Source of the DNA: Tubiluchus corallicola
Lineage: Eukaryota; Priapulida; Priapulimorpha; Priapulimorphida; Tubiluchidae
Length of the DNA: 23,012 nucleotides
Assembly: GCA_030141605.1 (NCBI GenBank)
Contig: JAQGDQ010001344.1
Location: 22,825 to 45,836, forward strand
Direction of reading: 5' to 3'
Made by a program: the position numbers and the translations under genes. Numbering within the stretch: position 1 is the first letter of the stretch; each line of letters opens with the position of its first letter. Positions 9,273 through 17,678 of this stretch are shown here, in pieces. The notes beneath the pieces were generated by a model that saw only the letters and a list, made by a program, of their open reading frames with translations, was not told the origin of the DNA and did not search any database.

Positions 9273-9670
9273 CTTACGACATTGTTTTGTGTGATAAAAA
9301 TCGTACTTGAAGTTCTTGCTTCTGGTGTATATCCTGATTTCACAGCAGGTTTACCACAATATCCTAGTATTTAAATCTCTAACATTTATGCTCTGTTATT
9401 CCTGCATGTACAATATTTATTGTAATTATGTAGATGTAATAATTATTATTATTGTAATTTGTAACCTGTACTTTTTGTTGTATCCAATATACGTTAATTG
9501 ACTGAATGATTTTTTGTTTGGTTTTGCTTTGTTTATCCCACAATGCATTGCTGCTTAACTTGAGATTTTCGTCGAATTTGCATAATCAAGTGGCTTTTCC
9601 ATTTCTAGCATTTTCCTGTGGTGTGATACGGAATTCTTAGTATAGAATCTTGACAAAACAGTTTAAATGT
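9273..9670. other. Intron segment without recognised features
   Basis: AT-rich DNA with a short ATT-type simple tract around 9440-9455. Nothing else is supportable. Confidence 0.4.
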
Positions 9671-10066
9671 ACATTCATATCTCGGTTTGCCGGATAAAAG
9701 CGGGGAGACGTTGGCTCTAAATTTGCAGATTGTGCGTATTTACTGATACTAAGTTAATACAGTAGGCACCATGTATTAGACTCACGGTAATGTAGAATCA
9801 TTAGCCTCATTGTCTCAAAAACATCTAGTACGGGTCACTCCTAGGCAAAAGTATATAAAAACTGTCAGCAATTGACTCAAATAACTCCGCATAATTGACT
9901 CTATATTTTTAAATATAGAGATATACACGCGGTTACCCTGATGTATTGATGTAAGCAAAGTGACGGCGAAACAACAGACTGTGTCCGTACTATGTGGGTC
10001 TCTTTAGCGGTCCAGATTTTATCCGATATTTGTAAAAGCAAGGTCCGGCAAACCGAGATATGAGTT
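9671..10066 (+). mobile_element. Pogo/Tc1-like inverted-repeat element, copy 2
   Basis: The left end CATATCTCGGTTTGCCGGAT and the complement of the right end CATATCTCGGTTTGCCGGAC are nearly perfect inverted repeats. The interior matches 1562-2257 in opposite orientation, including the blocks around CTAGTACGGGTCA and TCCAGATTTTATCCGAT. This copy is about 300 bp shorter than the other. There is no coding capacity. It lies about 430 bp upstream of the last exon of gene A. Confidence 0.8.
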
Positions 10067-10496
10067 TGTCAAGACATTAGTTGTGTGGTTTAGCTGGCAG
10101 CTTCAACACAGATTGTGATTGTAACAAGTTTTAACTTCATCATTGGTCAGTATTCTTTATTTTTTCTTACGCCTGCATTAGCTATAAGTTCAACATTTTG
10201 CTGTGTTAATATGATTTTATTATTTCTACCCTGTTATGCACGAATCCGTCGTATGATTTATTTAACAGGGCATACTTGACTTCTGCTTATTTGTTCTGGG
10301 CGTAGTGACTATGGTTTGTTTTCATTTTTTACTGTCGTGTGTGTGACGTATGGTACGTTGGCCAAACTGCATCTCGATTTTACAACTAGCATTCTACACT
10401 TTTGCTAAAATGCAGCAAACCTTTGTTTCATGTTCTTTGCAAGTGACCAGCATTAGAAGTTTACGCATTTCTTAAGTCGTGCCTTTTTCTTGTTAG
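10067..10496 (+). other. End of gene A intron with 3' splice site
   Basis: Mostly unremarkable AT-rich DNA. It ends with the tract gcctttttcttgttag, whose AG (10495-10496) gives an exon in the phase required by the donor at 1050. Confidence 0.65.
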
Positions 10497-10693
10497 GTCA
10501 TCCGATACAGAACGGTTTCTGCGCTTCTGAACAAATATCGTCGCCCAAAAGACCGCTGTCGCCGTCGTCGGGCAGCATGGCCACGGCAACGAGGGCAGTA
10601 AAAGAATCGCAGATGAATCTGATCGCTAGCGAGATGGTGGACACCATGCAGGAAGACCACGACCGTGGCCTAGTAAAACTGAGTAGCGTTTGA
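10497..10693 (+). CDS. Gene A, terminal exon with stop codon
   Basis: The exon begins after cttgttag and continues the phase of exon 890-1049. It adds one split Gly codon and 64 further residues, and ends at TGA 10691-10693. The first part is Ser/Pro-rich and contains SSPKRPLSPSS, whose SPKR matches the proline-directed kinase consensus S-P-x-K/R. The second part, ESQMNLIASEMVDTMQEDHD, could form an amphipathic helix. The chain ends KLSSV, which fits a class I PDZ ligand (S/T-x-hydrophobic at the C-terminus). Gene identity is not recognised. Codon use is GC-richer than the flanks. The last 47 bp are duplicated just downstream. I see no AATAAA before the 65-bp array; the first is at 12449-12454, inside a transposon. 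Confidence 0.72.
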
Positions 10694-10742
10694 GGCAGAA
10701 GGATCGCGACCGTGGCTTGGCAAAATTGAGTAGAATTTTGTT
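10649..10742 (+). repeat. 47-bp tandem duplication spanning the gene A stop codon
   Basis: The unit 10649-10695 contains the last 14 codons plus TGA and two bases. It is followed head-to-tail by a diverged copy, 10696-10742. Aligned codon by codon, the copies read QEDHDRGLVKLSSV-stop and QKDRDRGLAKLSRILF-stop. Several differences are silent (for example GAC/GAT, CTA/TTG, CTG/TTG). The second copy is out of frame with the first because 47 is not a multiple of three, and it lies in the 3' UTR. Confidence 0.85.
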
Positions 10743-10950
10743 CTAGAAGTTTTACGTTGTTCTTATTTGTACGTGGCACATTGTTTTTATTTCTGATGAC
10801 AGGCAGGTAATTATACCTGACACTGTCCTTATATGGCAAGCAGAAATATAGAAGCAGTTTAGTCACTAAGATCTAAGGATTGCTTATATAGTGACAGGTC
10901 AGTAAGTAATGAGACATAATGTTGAAGATCATTGAACACTAAATAGCATG

Positions 10951-11098
10951 GAAATTGTTATTGGTTGTAATTAGCACTATTAAGTTTAGCCAGAGCAGAG
11001 ATAGGTGACCGCAAAAACAAGTGTCGGGTTGCTAGGCAACTAACAGAAAGCTTGTAAATATATTTTCCATATTTAATTACGTACTTTGTACGTATGAG
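10951..11098 (+). repeat. Dispersed repeat with X-box palindrome, copy A
   Basis: It shares about 150 bp with 13752-13910 in the same orientation, starting GGAAATTGT and ending in TTAATTACGTA followed by a TTTGTAC block. This copy lacks nine bases (GACATTTTC) present in the other. It contains the perfect palindrome GTTGCTAGGCAAC. No terminal inverted repeats or target duplications are obvious, so the element class is unknown. Confidence 0.88.
11028..11040. promoter_or_regulatory. RFX/X-box-like palindrome
   Basis: GTTGCTAGGCAAC has perfect 5-bp arms around TAG and fits the known animal RFX X-box pattern (GTTGCC/RGCAAC half sites). The same motif is conserved at 13839-13851 in the second copy of the repeat. 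Function is not shown, and such palindromes also occur in repeats without regulatory use. Confidence 0.4.
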
Positions 11099-11185
11099 TG
11101 CATTTGGTGGCATAGGGAACCTCTCACTTGAAAGAATGTGCTTATATTTATACATCTTAAGACAGCATAAATGTCGATAAACTAA

Positions 11186-12225
11186 ATGGTTGTATTTTCA
11201 TCAACTATGGCCATTGGTCATCTTTTCTCTGTCCACAGTCAGCTGTTGTGATGGTTGTATTTTCATCAGCTATGGCCATTGGTCATCTTTTCTCTGTCCA
11301 CAGTCAGCTGTTGTGATGGTTGTATTTTCATCAGCTATGTTCATTGGTCATCTTCTCTCTCTCCACAATCAGCTGTTGTGATGGTTGTATTTTTATCAGC
11401 TATGGTCATTAGTCATCTTTTCTCTCTCCATAATCAGCTGTTGTGATGGTTGTATTTTCATCAGCCATGGTCATTGGTCATCTTTTCTCTCTCCACAATC
11501 AGCTGTTGTGATGGTTGTATTTTCATCAGCTATGGTCATTGGTCATCTTTTCTCTCTCCGCAATCAGCTGTTGTGATGGTTGTATTTTCATCAGCTATGG
11601 TCATTGGTCATCTTTTCTCTCTCCACAATCAGCTGTTGTGATGGTTGTATTTTCATCAACTATGGTCATTGGTCATCTTTTCTCCCTCCACAATCAGCTG
11701 TTGTGATGGTTGTATTTTCATCAGCTATGGTCATTGGTCATCTTTTCTCTCTCCACAATCAGCTGTTGTGATCGTTGTATTTTCATCAGCTATGGTCATT
11801 GGTCATCTTTTCTCTCTCCACAATCAGCTGTTGTGATGGTTGTATTTTCATCAGCTATGGTCATTGGTCATCTTTTCTCTCTCCGCAATCAGCTGTTGTG
11901 ATGGTTGTATTTTCATCAGCTATGGTCATTGGTCATCTTTTCTCTCTCCACAATCAGCTGTTGTGATGGTTGTATTTTCATCAACTATGGTCATTGGTCA
12001 TCTTTTCTCCCTCCACAATCAGCTGTTGTGATGGTTGTATTTTCATCAGCTATGGTCATTGGTCATCTTTTCTCTCTCCACAATCAGCTGTTGTGATCGT
12101 TGTATTTTCATCAACTATGGTCATTGGTCATCTTTTCTCTTTCCACAATCAGCTGTTGTGATAGTTGTATTTTCATCAGCTATGGTCATTGGTCATCTTT
12201 TCTCTCAACACAGTCAGCTGTTGTG
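11186..12225. repeat. 65-bp minisatellite, 16 units, with 325-bp duplication
   Basis: There are exactly 16 units of 65 bp, starting ATGGTTGTATTTTCATCAGC and containing CATTGGTCATC and CAGCTGTTGTG. The five-unit block 11511-11835 recurs at 11836-12160 with the same diagnostic variants in the same order (CTCCGC; CATCAAC with TCTCCCTCC; ATCGTTG), showing an internal 325-bp duplication. Each ATG opens a 63-codon frame that crosses three units. These overlapping frames are artefacts of the 65-bp period. The array starts about 490 bp after the gene A stop codon. Confidence 0.97.
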
Positions 12226-12410
12226 CCATTAGTCAGCGGCGTCAATGCTGATTGGCTCGATTCGATCTTAAAAATACCTGTGCTGACCAATAATTAATCG
12301 CTTATTGTATATTTCTCTTTCTTACTTGGACACAACGTAACACGTATTCTGTGAAATTTTTGTATGTGGAAAAAAGAAATATATAAGCGCATGTCAGTAT
12401 AAAATGCGTG
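12226..12410. other. Intergenic segment
   Basis: No features recognised between the 65-bp array and the TTAA-flanked element. Confidence 0.4.
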
Positions 12411-12887
12411 TTAAAGGAAACCGGATGATTGTATAAACATTAGTTTAGAATAAAGAATGCTCTAAAGTATTGAAAACTGCAATAGCTTTTTTTAAATCAA
12501 AGCTTAGATTAAATAATAATTACCTCGGATACTCAAATTTTGTTAAACTTTCAGAGCTACACACGATAACTGTGATCGTGAACTGCAGTGTTAGTTTCTG
12601 ACGTCATATGATGTAAAGCCCATTTTTCGTGACATCATGCATTTAAGCAGTACTGTAGCACGTATGCAAATGTGCTTGACATGCAACGGACGATGCCTGC
12701 CATTGCATAAACTGTGGTCAGTTTCTAACATAAGCAATAGCTGTGTTCGGTTGCCGTTAATTAACTTTCTAAGCTAATTATTCAAATATAAGAAACAATT
12801 GTTAACTTTTATAGACAAGAAAAAGTATATTTTGGACGGTAAATTAAAATGAGATTGAGTCTAAACAATCGTTCGGTCTTCCTTTAA
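12411..12887. mobile_element. TTAA-flanked MITE (piggyBac/Kolobok-like)
   Basis: TTAA occurs at both borders (12411-12414 and 12884-12887). The inverted ends are AGGAAACCGGATGATTGT on the left and, complemented, AGGAAGACCGAACGATTGT on the right (one gap, few mismatches). A TTAA target duplication is typical of piggyBac and Kolobok elements; the TIR cannot separate them here. The interior has a CRE octamer TGACGTCA at 12599-12606 and no coding capacity. Related-looking TTTAA ends at 12938-12943 and 13495-13501, and a TTAAAGG end at 14688, may be remnants of relatives. Confidence 0.7.
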
Positions 12888-13751
12888 GTATAGCAGAAAA
12901 GATATATTGTTATAGGCAGGTGTTCAGGAAAGTTGTCCTTTAAAGCAAAAATGTAAATGTTAGATGGGATTCATAATAGCGTACACAGAACAAAGACGAC
13001 TGTGTTGAAGGAAAGAACAAGTCACTCAGTACGTTGGGTTTATTTTACTGTTATCACTTAAACTTAGAAAGACATGACAAAGAAATTTGCAAAGAACTGC
13101 CTATGATTCATAAATTTAAAATATACAACCTCTGAATAGAAATTTTCAAGCATGGTGGTTGCCGCCATTCGTTTGAAAATTATGATGTAACTGGTGGACT
13201 TCGTAAGCGCATCGTGGCGCGCGCTGCTTAAACTAATTCAAACTTCTGCAGCTTTCCTAATGTTCATGCAAAAATGTTACAAAATTGGCTTTGTGTAAAC
13301 TTTTGACGAAGGTTGACAGTTCGTCTTTGAGACGAATGACGTCATTGGAAGAAGAAAGAAAAATGGGATGAAGTGATCGCGACTTTAAACTGATTTTACT
13401 AATTACATGAGACGCTTATTGCAGCATTTTTACTAAATCTCAACATTCTCTGTAAATATAGAAATAAGCTAACTTTCCAGAAGGCTTGACTTTTCCTTTA
13501 ATTTATGGATTGCTGACTTCTGTTTGACCCTGTTGTAATCGTGTCTGTTTGCTAAATTGGTTTATTCATGTAATATAAGTAATAATTTATATACTAATTA
13601 AAAAGATGATATGCACTTGATTTTAGAACATAGGCGAACAGAGTCCAGCCTAGTGAGTGAGTGTAAGTATTATTTATCCACCTAAAATGTAGTTTTTAGA
13701 TAAAATAGATTTATTTTTAGATACCAAATACCCTTGCCATGTTAAAGTGTC
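12888..13751. other. Intergenic DNA with CRE palindrome and TTAA-type end remnants
   Basis: No gene is supportable. The stretch contains a hairpin TTCGTC-TTTGA-GACGAA (13320-13336) directly overlapping the palindrome AATGACGTCATT (13335-13346). It also contains two isolated CCTTTAA ends that resemble the border of the element at 12411-12887. Confidence 0.45.
13335..13346. promoter_or_regulatory. CRE-like palindrome
   Basis: AATGACGTCATT is a perfect 12-bp palindrome with the CREB/ATF octamer TGACGTCA at its centre. The same octamer occurs at 12599-12606 and 14853-14860. No promoter is recognised next to it, so it may just be transposon sequence. Confidence 0.35.
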
Positions 13752-13910
13752 GGAAATTGTGTTTGGTTGTAATTAGCACTATTAAGTTTAGCCAGAGCAG
13801 AGATAGGTGACCGGAAAACAAGACATTTTCAGTGTCGGGTTGCTAGGCAACTATCGGAAAGATTGTAAATATATTTTCCATATTTAATTACGTAATTTGT
13901 ACAAACGAGT
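13752..13910 (+). repeat. Dispersed repeat with X-box palindrome, copy B
   Basis: This is the second copy of the repeat at 10951-11098, in direct orientation. It retains the GTTGCTAGGCAAC palindrome at 13839-13851 and carries nine extra bases (GACATTTTC). The boundaries are where visible similarity stops. Confidence 0.88.
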
Positions 13911-13993
13911 TATAGTGATTTTTTGTTAATTAAGAGATAAATTAAAAATTGATTATTGTAATTCAACTATTGTTCCCCAGTTGTGGTCTAGCA

Positions 13994-14475
13994 CAGGGGT
14001 GTGCAAATTATCTGACTAGCCGGGCCACATTAAACTTTCCCGCAATTCCTGCGGGCCACAGGCAGTTTGATCAAGGAGCCAAGTACAGAAAGGCCTAATA
14101 ACGATTTTTTTGCATCCGACCTGCGTACATCATTACTACTACACTCAAGAAACTATTTTAGAAGTTATTAAAATTTATATTACAAACCATATATTTCTAC
14201 TTTCAGGACAGATAGTGGTAATTTCATTACAATGCATATTAGTAATGTGTATCACACAGTCTGTGTAGTACAGTGACATTAAGCTACAACCGTCTTGTAA
14301 GGGTTAATGGCATCCGATCTAGTAGAAAAAACTATCCGCACTATCTTTGGGATCGTGGCATGGACTTCAGCTGGATACACTCAATTAATCGCCCGGGCCG
14401 CACTTTCATTAGGTCGACAAATCTCTTCGCGGGCCACACAAATTCTCTCAGCGGGCCGCAATTTTCACACCCCTG
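13994..14475 (-). mobile_element. Short non-autonomous hAT element, copy 2 (inverted)
   Basis: The left end CAGGGGTGTGCAAATTA and right end TTTTCACACCCCTG are inverted repeats. The interior is the reverse complement of 5657-6155 with only scattered differences. The flanking octamers (GTCTAGCA and TCCTAGGG) match only in the CTAG core, so the target duplication has decayed or was imperfect. It adds no gene; open frames at 14273-14507 are element sequence. Confidence 0.9.
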
Positions 14476-15332
14476 TCCTAGGGTTTAGTTTATATTTCAA
14501 ATTATGAATATTAAGCGATTAAATTTTAATCTGTTATCTGTTAATGGTCATATTGCGTTTTAGACTAAATGTAATATGAGAACATTAGTGAGTGCTTTAC
14601 TTGTGCTACTGTATGTACAGTGTAAGAGCTTTAAAAGAATTTCGTGAATTTCTACTATGCCACATGCCTCCATTTATTTCCTCATCTTAAAGGACAAGAA
14701 AAGAGGTACCTGAAGTAGGTTTCAGAAAAATCGCCTTAAAAATTATACTAGTTTTTAGCAATTTTATGCGTATATCGTACTCGCGTTGAAAGGATTTTTT
14801 GTTTGATTTCATTTTAAATCTCCCACAATATTGTTCCGAAGTCGCCATTACATGACGTCATGTACCAAACGTAAATCAGGGGAAGAAAAGGCAATGTTAA
14901 ATTATATCTCAAAAGACTTTCTATATTACTTAGATTTTCGCTTACCTGCTGGAAAGACTTATGTAACTAGAAAAGAATTTTTTTAATTATTTAAAATGTT
15001 TTCACCAATAGATAAAATCTCGCTGACTCACCCTCCAGGGTGCACCACTCACTAACCAAAAACGTATTTTTAAACTTACTGACAAGGTTACAGTAATTTA
15101 AAATTTTACTTAATTAGTGACTTGTGCGCTACAAATGCTCTGATTATTTTTCAAATTTTACGTAATGTTCTTTTAACTTGTTCCAAACAACTTAGTGTTA
15201 AAATGGTCGCGTCTAATGGTCATTATACATGTTTTATACTGAGCTACTGCCGACGCAAGTCCTATATGCAAAAAGGAAGTATGTAAGTGGTACAAAATTT
15301 CAAGACGAATTTTTTACGCTTTAGCTAAGTGC
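14476..15332. other. Intergenic DNA with 16-bp CRE palindrome
   Basis: The only clear structure is TACATGACGTCATGTA at 14849-14864, a perfect 16-bp palindrome with a CRE core. A TTAAAGGACAAG border-like motif at 14688 has no convincing partner. No gene is supportable. Confidence 0.45.
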
Positions 15333-15605
15333 AAGGTTCTCTTGTGGTTTAGCACAGCTGCTTGGAAAGCAGAAGGTTTTGGGTTCGAGTCCCTGTGGAT
15401 GTGAAAAATTTCTTTCGGAGTTTCTAATTTAATACGCATTTTGAGATGGTTTGATCGTGCTCTCCGAACTGTAAAGACAGGCCTCGGTGTTGAATAGCTG
15501 CACTGGATACAACAGTAATGTGTTTTATTTGCTTGCAAAACATAATGGCTCACAAAATCACATTGTAGGCGGATTGAGAGAAGTTTCTCTCTCTCTCTCT
15601 CTCGT
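15333..15605 (+). mobile_element. tRNA-derived SINE
   Basis: A Pol III promoter is visible: an A-box-like TGGTTTAGCACAGCTG at 15345-15360 and a B box GGTTCGAGTCC at 15382-15392, about 37 bp apart. Between them CTGC-TTGGAAA-GCAG forms an anticodon arm with anticodon GGA, so the source may be a tRNA-Ser. The 5' acceptor stem does not pair with the 3' side, and a non-tRNA body follows. It is therefore a SINE and not a tRNA gene. The CT tract at its end may be its tail. The right boundary is uncertain. Confidence 0.65.
15586..15603. repeat. (TC)n microsatellite
   Basis: Nine uninterrupted TC dinucleotides follow the SINE-like body and may be its tail. Confidence 0.9.
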
Positions 15606-15813
15606 GTGAAATATGGGACCCGTGCTGTTGTCACAGAAAATTACACCTCTATGCAAACACCTACTTTAGGGTAATTGAAGTTTCGCTGGGGAAATATGGA
15701 GAAACGTGTTTGGACATGATTTCGTAATAACATTAGATGTGTGGAAATGTGAACAGATTTAATGTGTTTTTGTAGAGGATTTTTAGTTCACTTCTATTTC
15801 ATTTTACTGGATA

Positions 15814-15845
15814 TACAGTGTGGGCGCAAAAAAGTTATCGCTTCT
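15814..15845 (+). mobile_element. Possible Tc1/mariner 5' end remnant
   Basis: TA followed by CAGTGTGGGCGCAAAAAAGT resembles Tc1/mariner inverted-repeat ends (CAGTG start at a TA target). No matching opposite end was found within the next few hundred bases, so at most a truncated end is present. Confidence 0.35.
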
Positions 15846-15943
15846 TAAAAATGTCATAGAGCGGAGAATCTTTATTCATGTTGTATTTAAATTAAACATG
15901 CCAAAATAAAAATACTTTATATATGTACTATTGTCATAGTGTC

Positions 15944-16024
15944 ATATATATATATATGTATGTATGTATATATATATGTATGTATATATGTATGTATATG
16001 TATATGTATGTATATGTATATATG
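15944..16024. repeat. (TA)n/(TATG)n microsatellite
   Basis: Alternating TA and TATG/TATGTA repeats run uninterrupted for about 80 bp. The apparent minus-strand frame over it is low-complexity Tyr/Ile/Thr. Confidence 0.95.
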
Positions 16025-16039
16025 CTAAACATCAGTATG

Positions 16040-16066
16040 ATTGCATTATAACGAGGTTTGACTGTA
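16040..16066 (-). mobile_element. Tigger/pogo-like right end, partner missing
   Basis: TTATAACGAGGTTTGACTG followed by TA is, complemented, TA-CAGTCAAACCTCGTTATAA. This is the same end type as the complete MITE at 17576-17676. The left partner is not visible; the TA-rich microsatellite occupies its expected side. Confidence 0.5.
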
Positions 16067-16068
16067 CG

Positions 16069-16453
16069 AATAAGCCTTCTGACAGTTCCAACAATTGATG
16101 ATGATCGTGAAAAGGTCAAAGGTTAAGTGTACCAGACAACGTATTTGTGTACACTTGACAACGTCTTGCAGGCCATACTATTGTAATAGCAACAGGTGTA
16201 ACAGCTGGGTAGAACTTTACCTAGTTCATTTTGTCTTGTTCCAAAACAAGATCCTGCTAGTAAATCACTAGACCAATGCATAGTTAAGTCAAGTCCACGC
16301 AAAACAACTGAAATTACTGAACTGATGTGGTAGACGGCTTTGCTTTACACGCATCATGTGATGGTGGCAGTTAAGGCGCTTTGCTGTGGCACACTTAACC
16401 TTTGACCTACGGCACCTGCGCGTGCGCATAACAAAACTGAGAAAAGGTTTATT
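16069..16453 (+). mobile_element. MITE with AATAAGCC ends, copy 2
   Basis: The inverted ends are AATAAGCCTTCTGACAGTT and, complemented, AATAAACCTTTTCTCAGTTT. The inner inverted pair AGGTCAAAGGTTAAGTGTAC and, complemented, AGGTCAAAGGTTAAGTGTGC is better preserved than in copy 1. It matches 6287-6750 along its length but has only one 77-bp right-end unit. Confidence 0.8.
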
Positions 16454-17256
16454 GAATAAAAATTCTCTGCTCTGTGGCATTTTAAAAGGGGCCGTTTTTT
16501 GTGCCCACCCGCTATAATGTGAAATGGTAGAATTTTTTATTTTGAAAGTTCATATTCGTAGAAAAACTGTGGCTCTCATGAGAATTTTCATTAATACGAA
16601 CGCGGTGTTGGTTTATGCACTTTTTATGGGCACATAAACCTTTGCAGTTACACATTATTTCCATAAAGCAAAATTAAGACCACACATGCAAATGATTCTA
16701 CCCTTCCGCTTTTAAATATTGTTAGATTTTATTGTCATAAATAATTAAATTTATTAAGGAATCCACTGTAACGGTATGCTGTACGAATGCGTTTGTGTTA
16801 AATTTAATTCAACTACTATTTTTTACGAAGTGGGAGAGGGTTAAGGTACCTGTCTAGGGTGTGGTCTCGTTTTTGAAAATAGAGAGCTTTAGAGCAAGTC
16901 TGAGCTCCTAATGGTTCAAACGTTCTAGTACGTTGTACTACATTTAAACTCCAGAACACCCAAATATGTTTAATATGCAGCAATTGTCGTTTTATCTGTA
17001 ATAATAAATTACAGCAATAAGTTTTTAGCGAAAAAACGTAAGTTTGATACATGTAAATTACTAAATTAGGTTACGTGATTTTCGTCTATAATTATACAAA
17101 AAAACAACGGCAAAATAGCCCTAATTGCATAAAGCAGTTCAGTAAAGATAATTAGACACTTACATGTGGTCTCCATGAGTTTTGCCGCTTATAACTTGCA
17201 AAAAAGACAATAGAAAACAATTCACAACATTCACATCATATCAACGTGAATTGCAT
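16454..17256. other. Intergenic DNA without recognised features
   Basis: AT-rich sequence. Short minus-strand frames (for example 16816-17052) have no domain character or splice context. Confidence 0.4.
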
Positions 17257-17289
17257 ACCAGGTAATGTCTACCTGGCCAATTACCTGGT
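17257..17289. promoter_or_regulatory. Inverted repeat with three CAGGTA-type E2 boxes
   Basis: ACCAGGTAAT and ATTACCTGGT are perfect 10-bp inverted arms around a 13-nt spacer that itself contains TACCTGG. CAGGTA/TACCTG is the known core for Snail/ZEB-type zinc-finger repressors. Function is not shown. Confidence 0.35.
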
Positions 17290-17575
17290 CACACGACTGA
17301 TGACAGTTAAAGGGGCAAGACCAAATTTAACAGAAAGGGAAACGTGTACATGCATAACATACGTTCAGCCAGGGCTGAACTATGATCTTTTGGGGCCCTT
17401 GGGCTAATGAAATTATGGGGACTTCAGACGGAGCCACCCTCCCTCTAACTCCCCCGCACCCGTCTTGAATATTTTTACTCGTCATGTATATTAGAAACAT
17501 TCAGATAGCTTGAAATAAACTTGTAAATTGTTTAAATAAACTAGAATAGCTTCCGTTGTTTGTCAATAAGAAATA

Positions 17576-17676
17576 CAGTCTAACCTCGTTATCTTGCCAC
17601 TGTCCGTCTAGGGCAAATTTTTGGCGAGAGACTAGTTTGGCGGCATAACGAGGGGCGAGATAACGAGGTTAGACTG
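17576..17676. mobile_element. Complete 101-bp Tigger/pogo-like MITE
   Basis: TA flanks (17574-17575 and 17677-17678) enclose perfect inverted ends: CAGTCTAACCTCGTTATCT on the left and AGATAACGAGGTTAGACTG on the right. A second GCATAACGAGG motif lies inside the right half. A CAGT start and TA target duplication are typical of pogo/Tigger elements. At 101 bp it is little more than its two ends. Confidence 0.85.
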
Positions 17677-17678
17677 TA

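Noticed and set aside
8742-9374. Short frames in both strands (66 and 101 codons)
   Set aside because: They overlap the inverted-repeat element at 8656-9272, cross its end, and show no transposase motif.
11190-12297. A ladder of overlapping 63-65 codon frames
   Set aside because: Each starts at the ATG of a 65-bp unit and stops three units later because 65 is not a multiple of three. This is pure array geometry.
14273-14507. Two overlapping forward frames of 66-71 codons
   Set aside because: They lie within the inverted hAT copy and have no matching frame of protein character in the other copy.
15339-15410. Functional tRNA-Ser gene
   Set aside because: A and B boxes and an anticodon arm (GGA) are visible, but the acceptor stem does not pair and unrelated sequence follows, as in a SINE.
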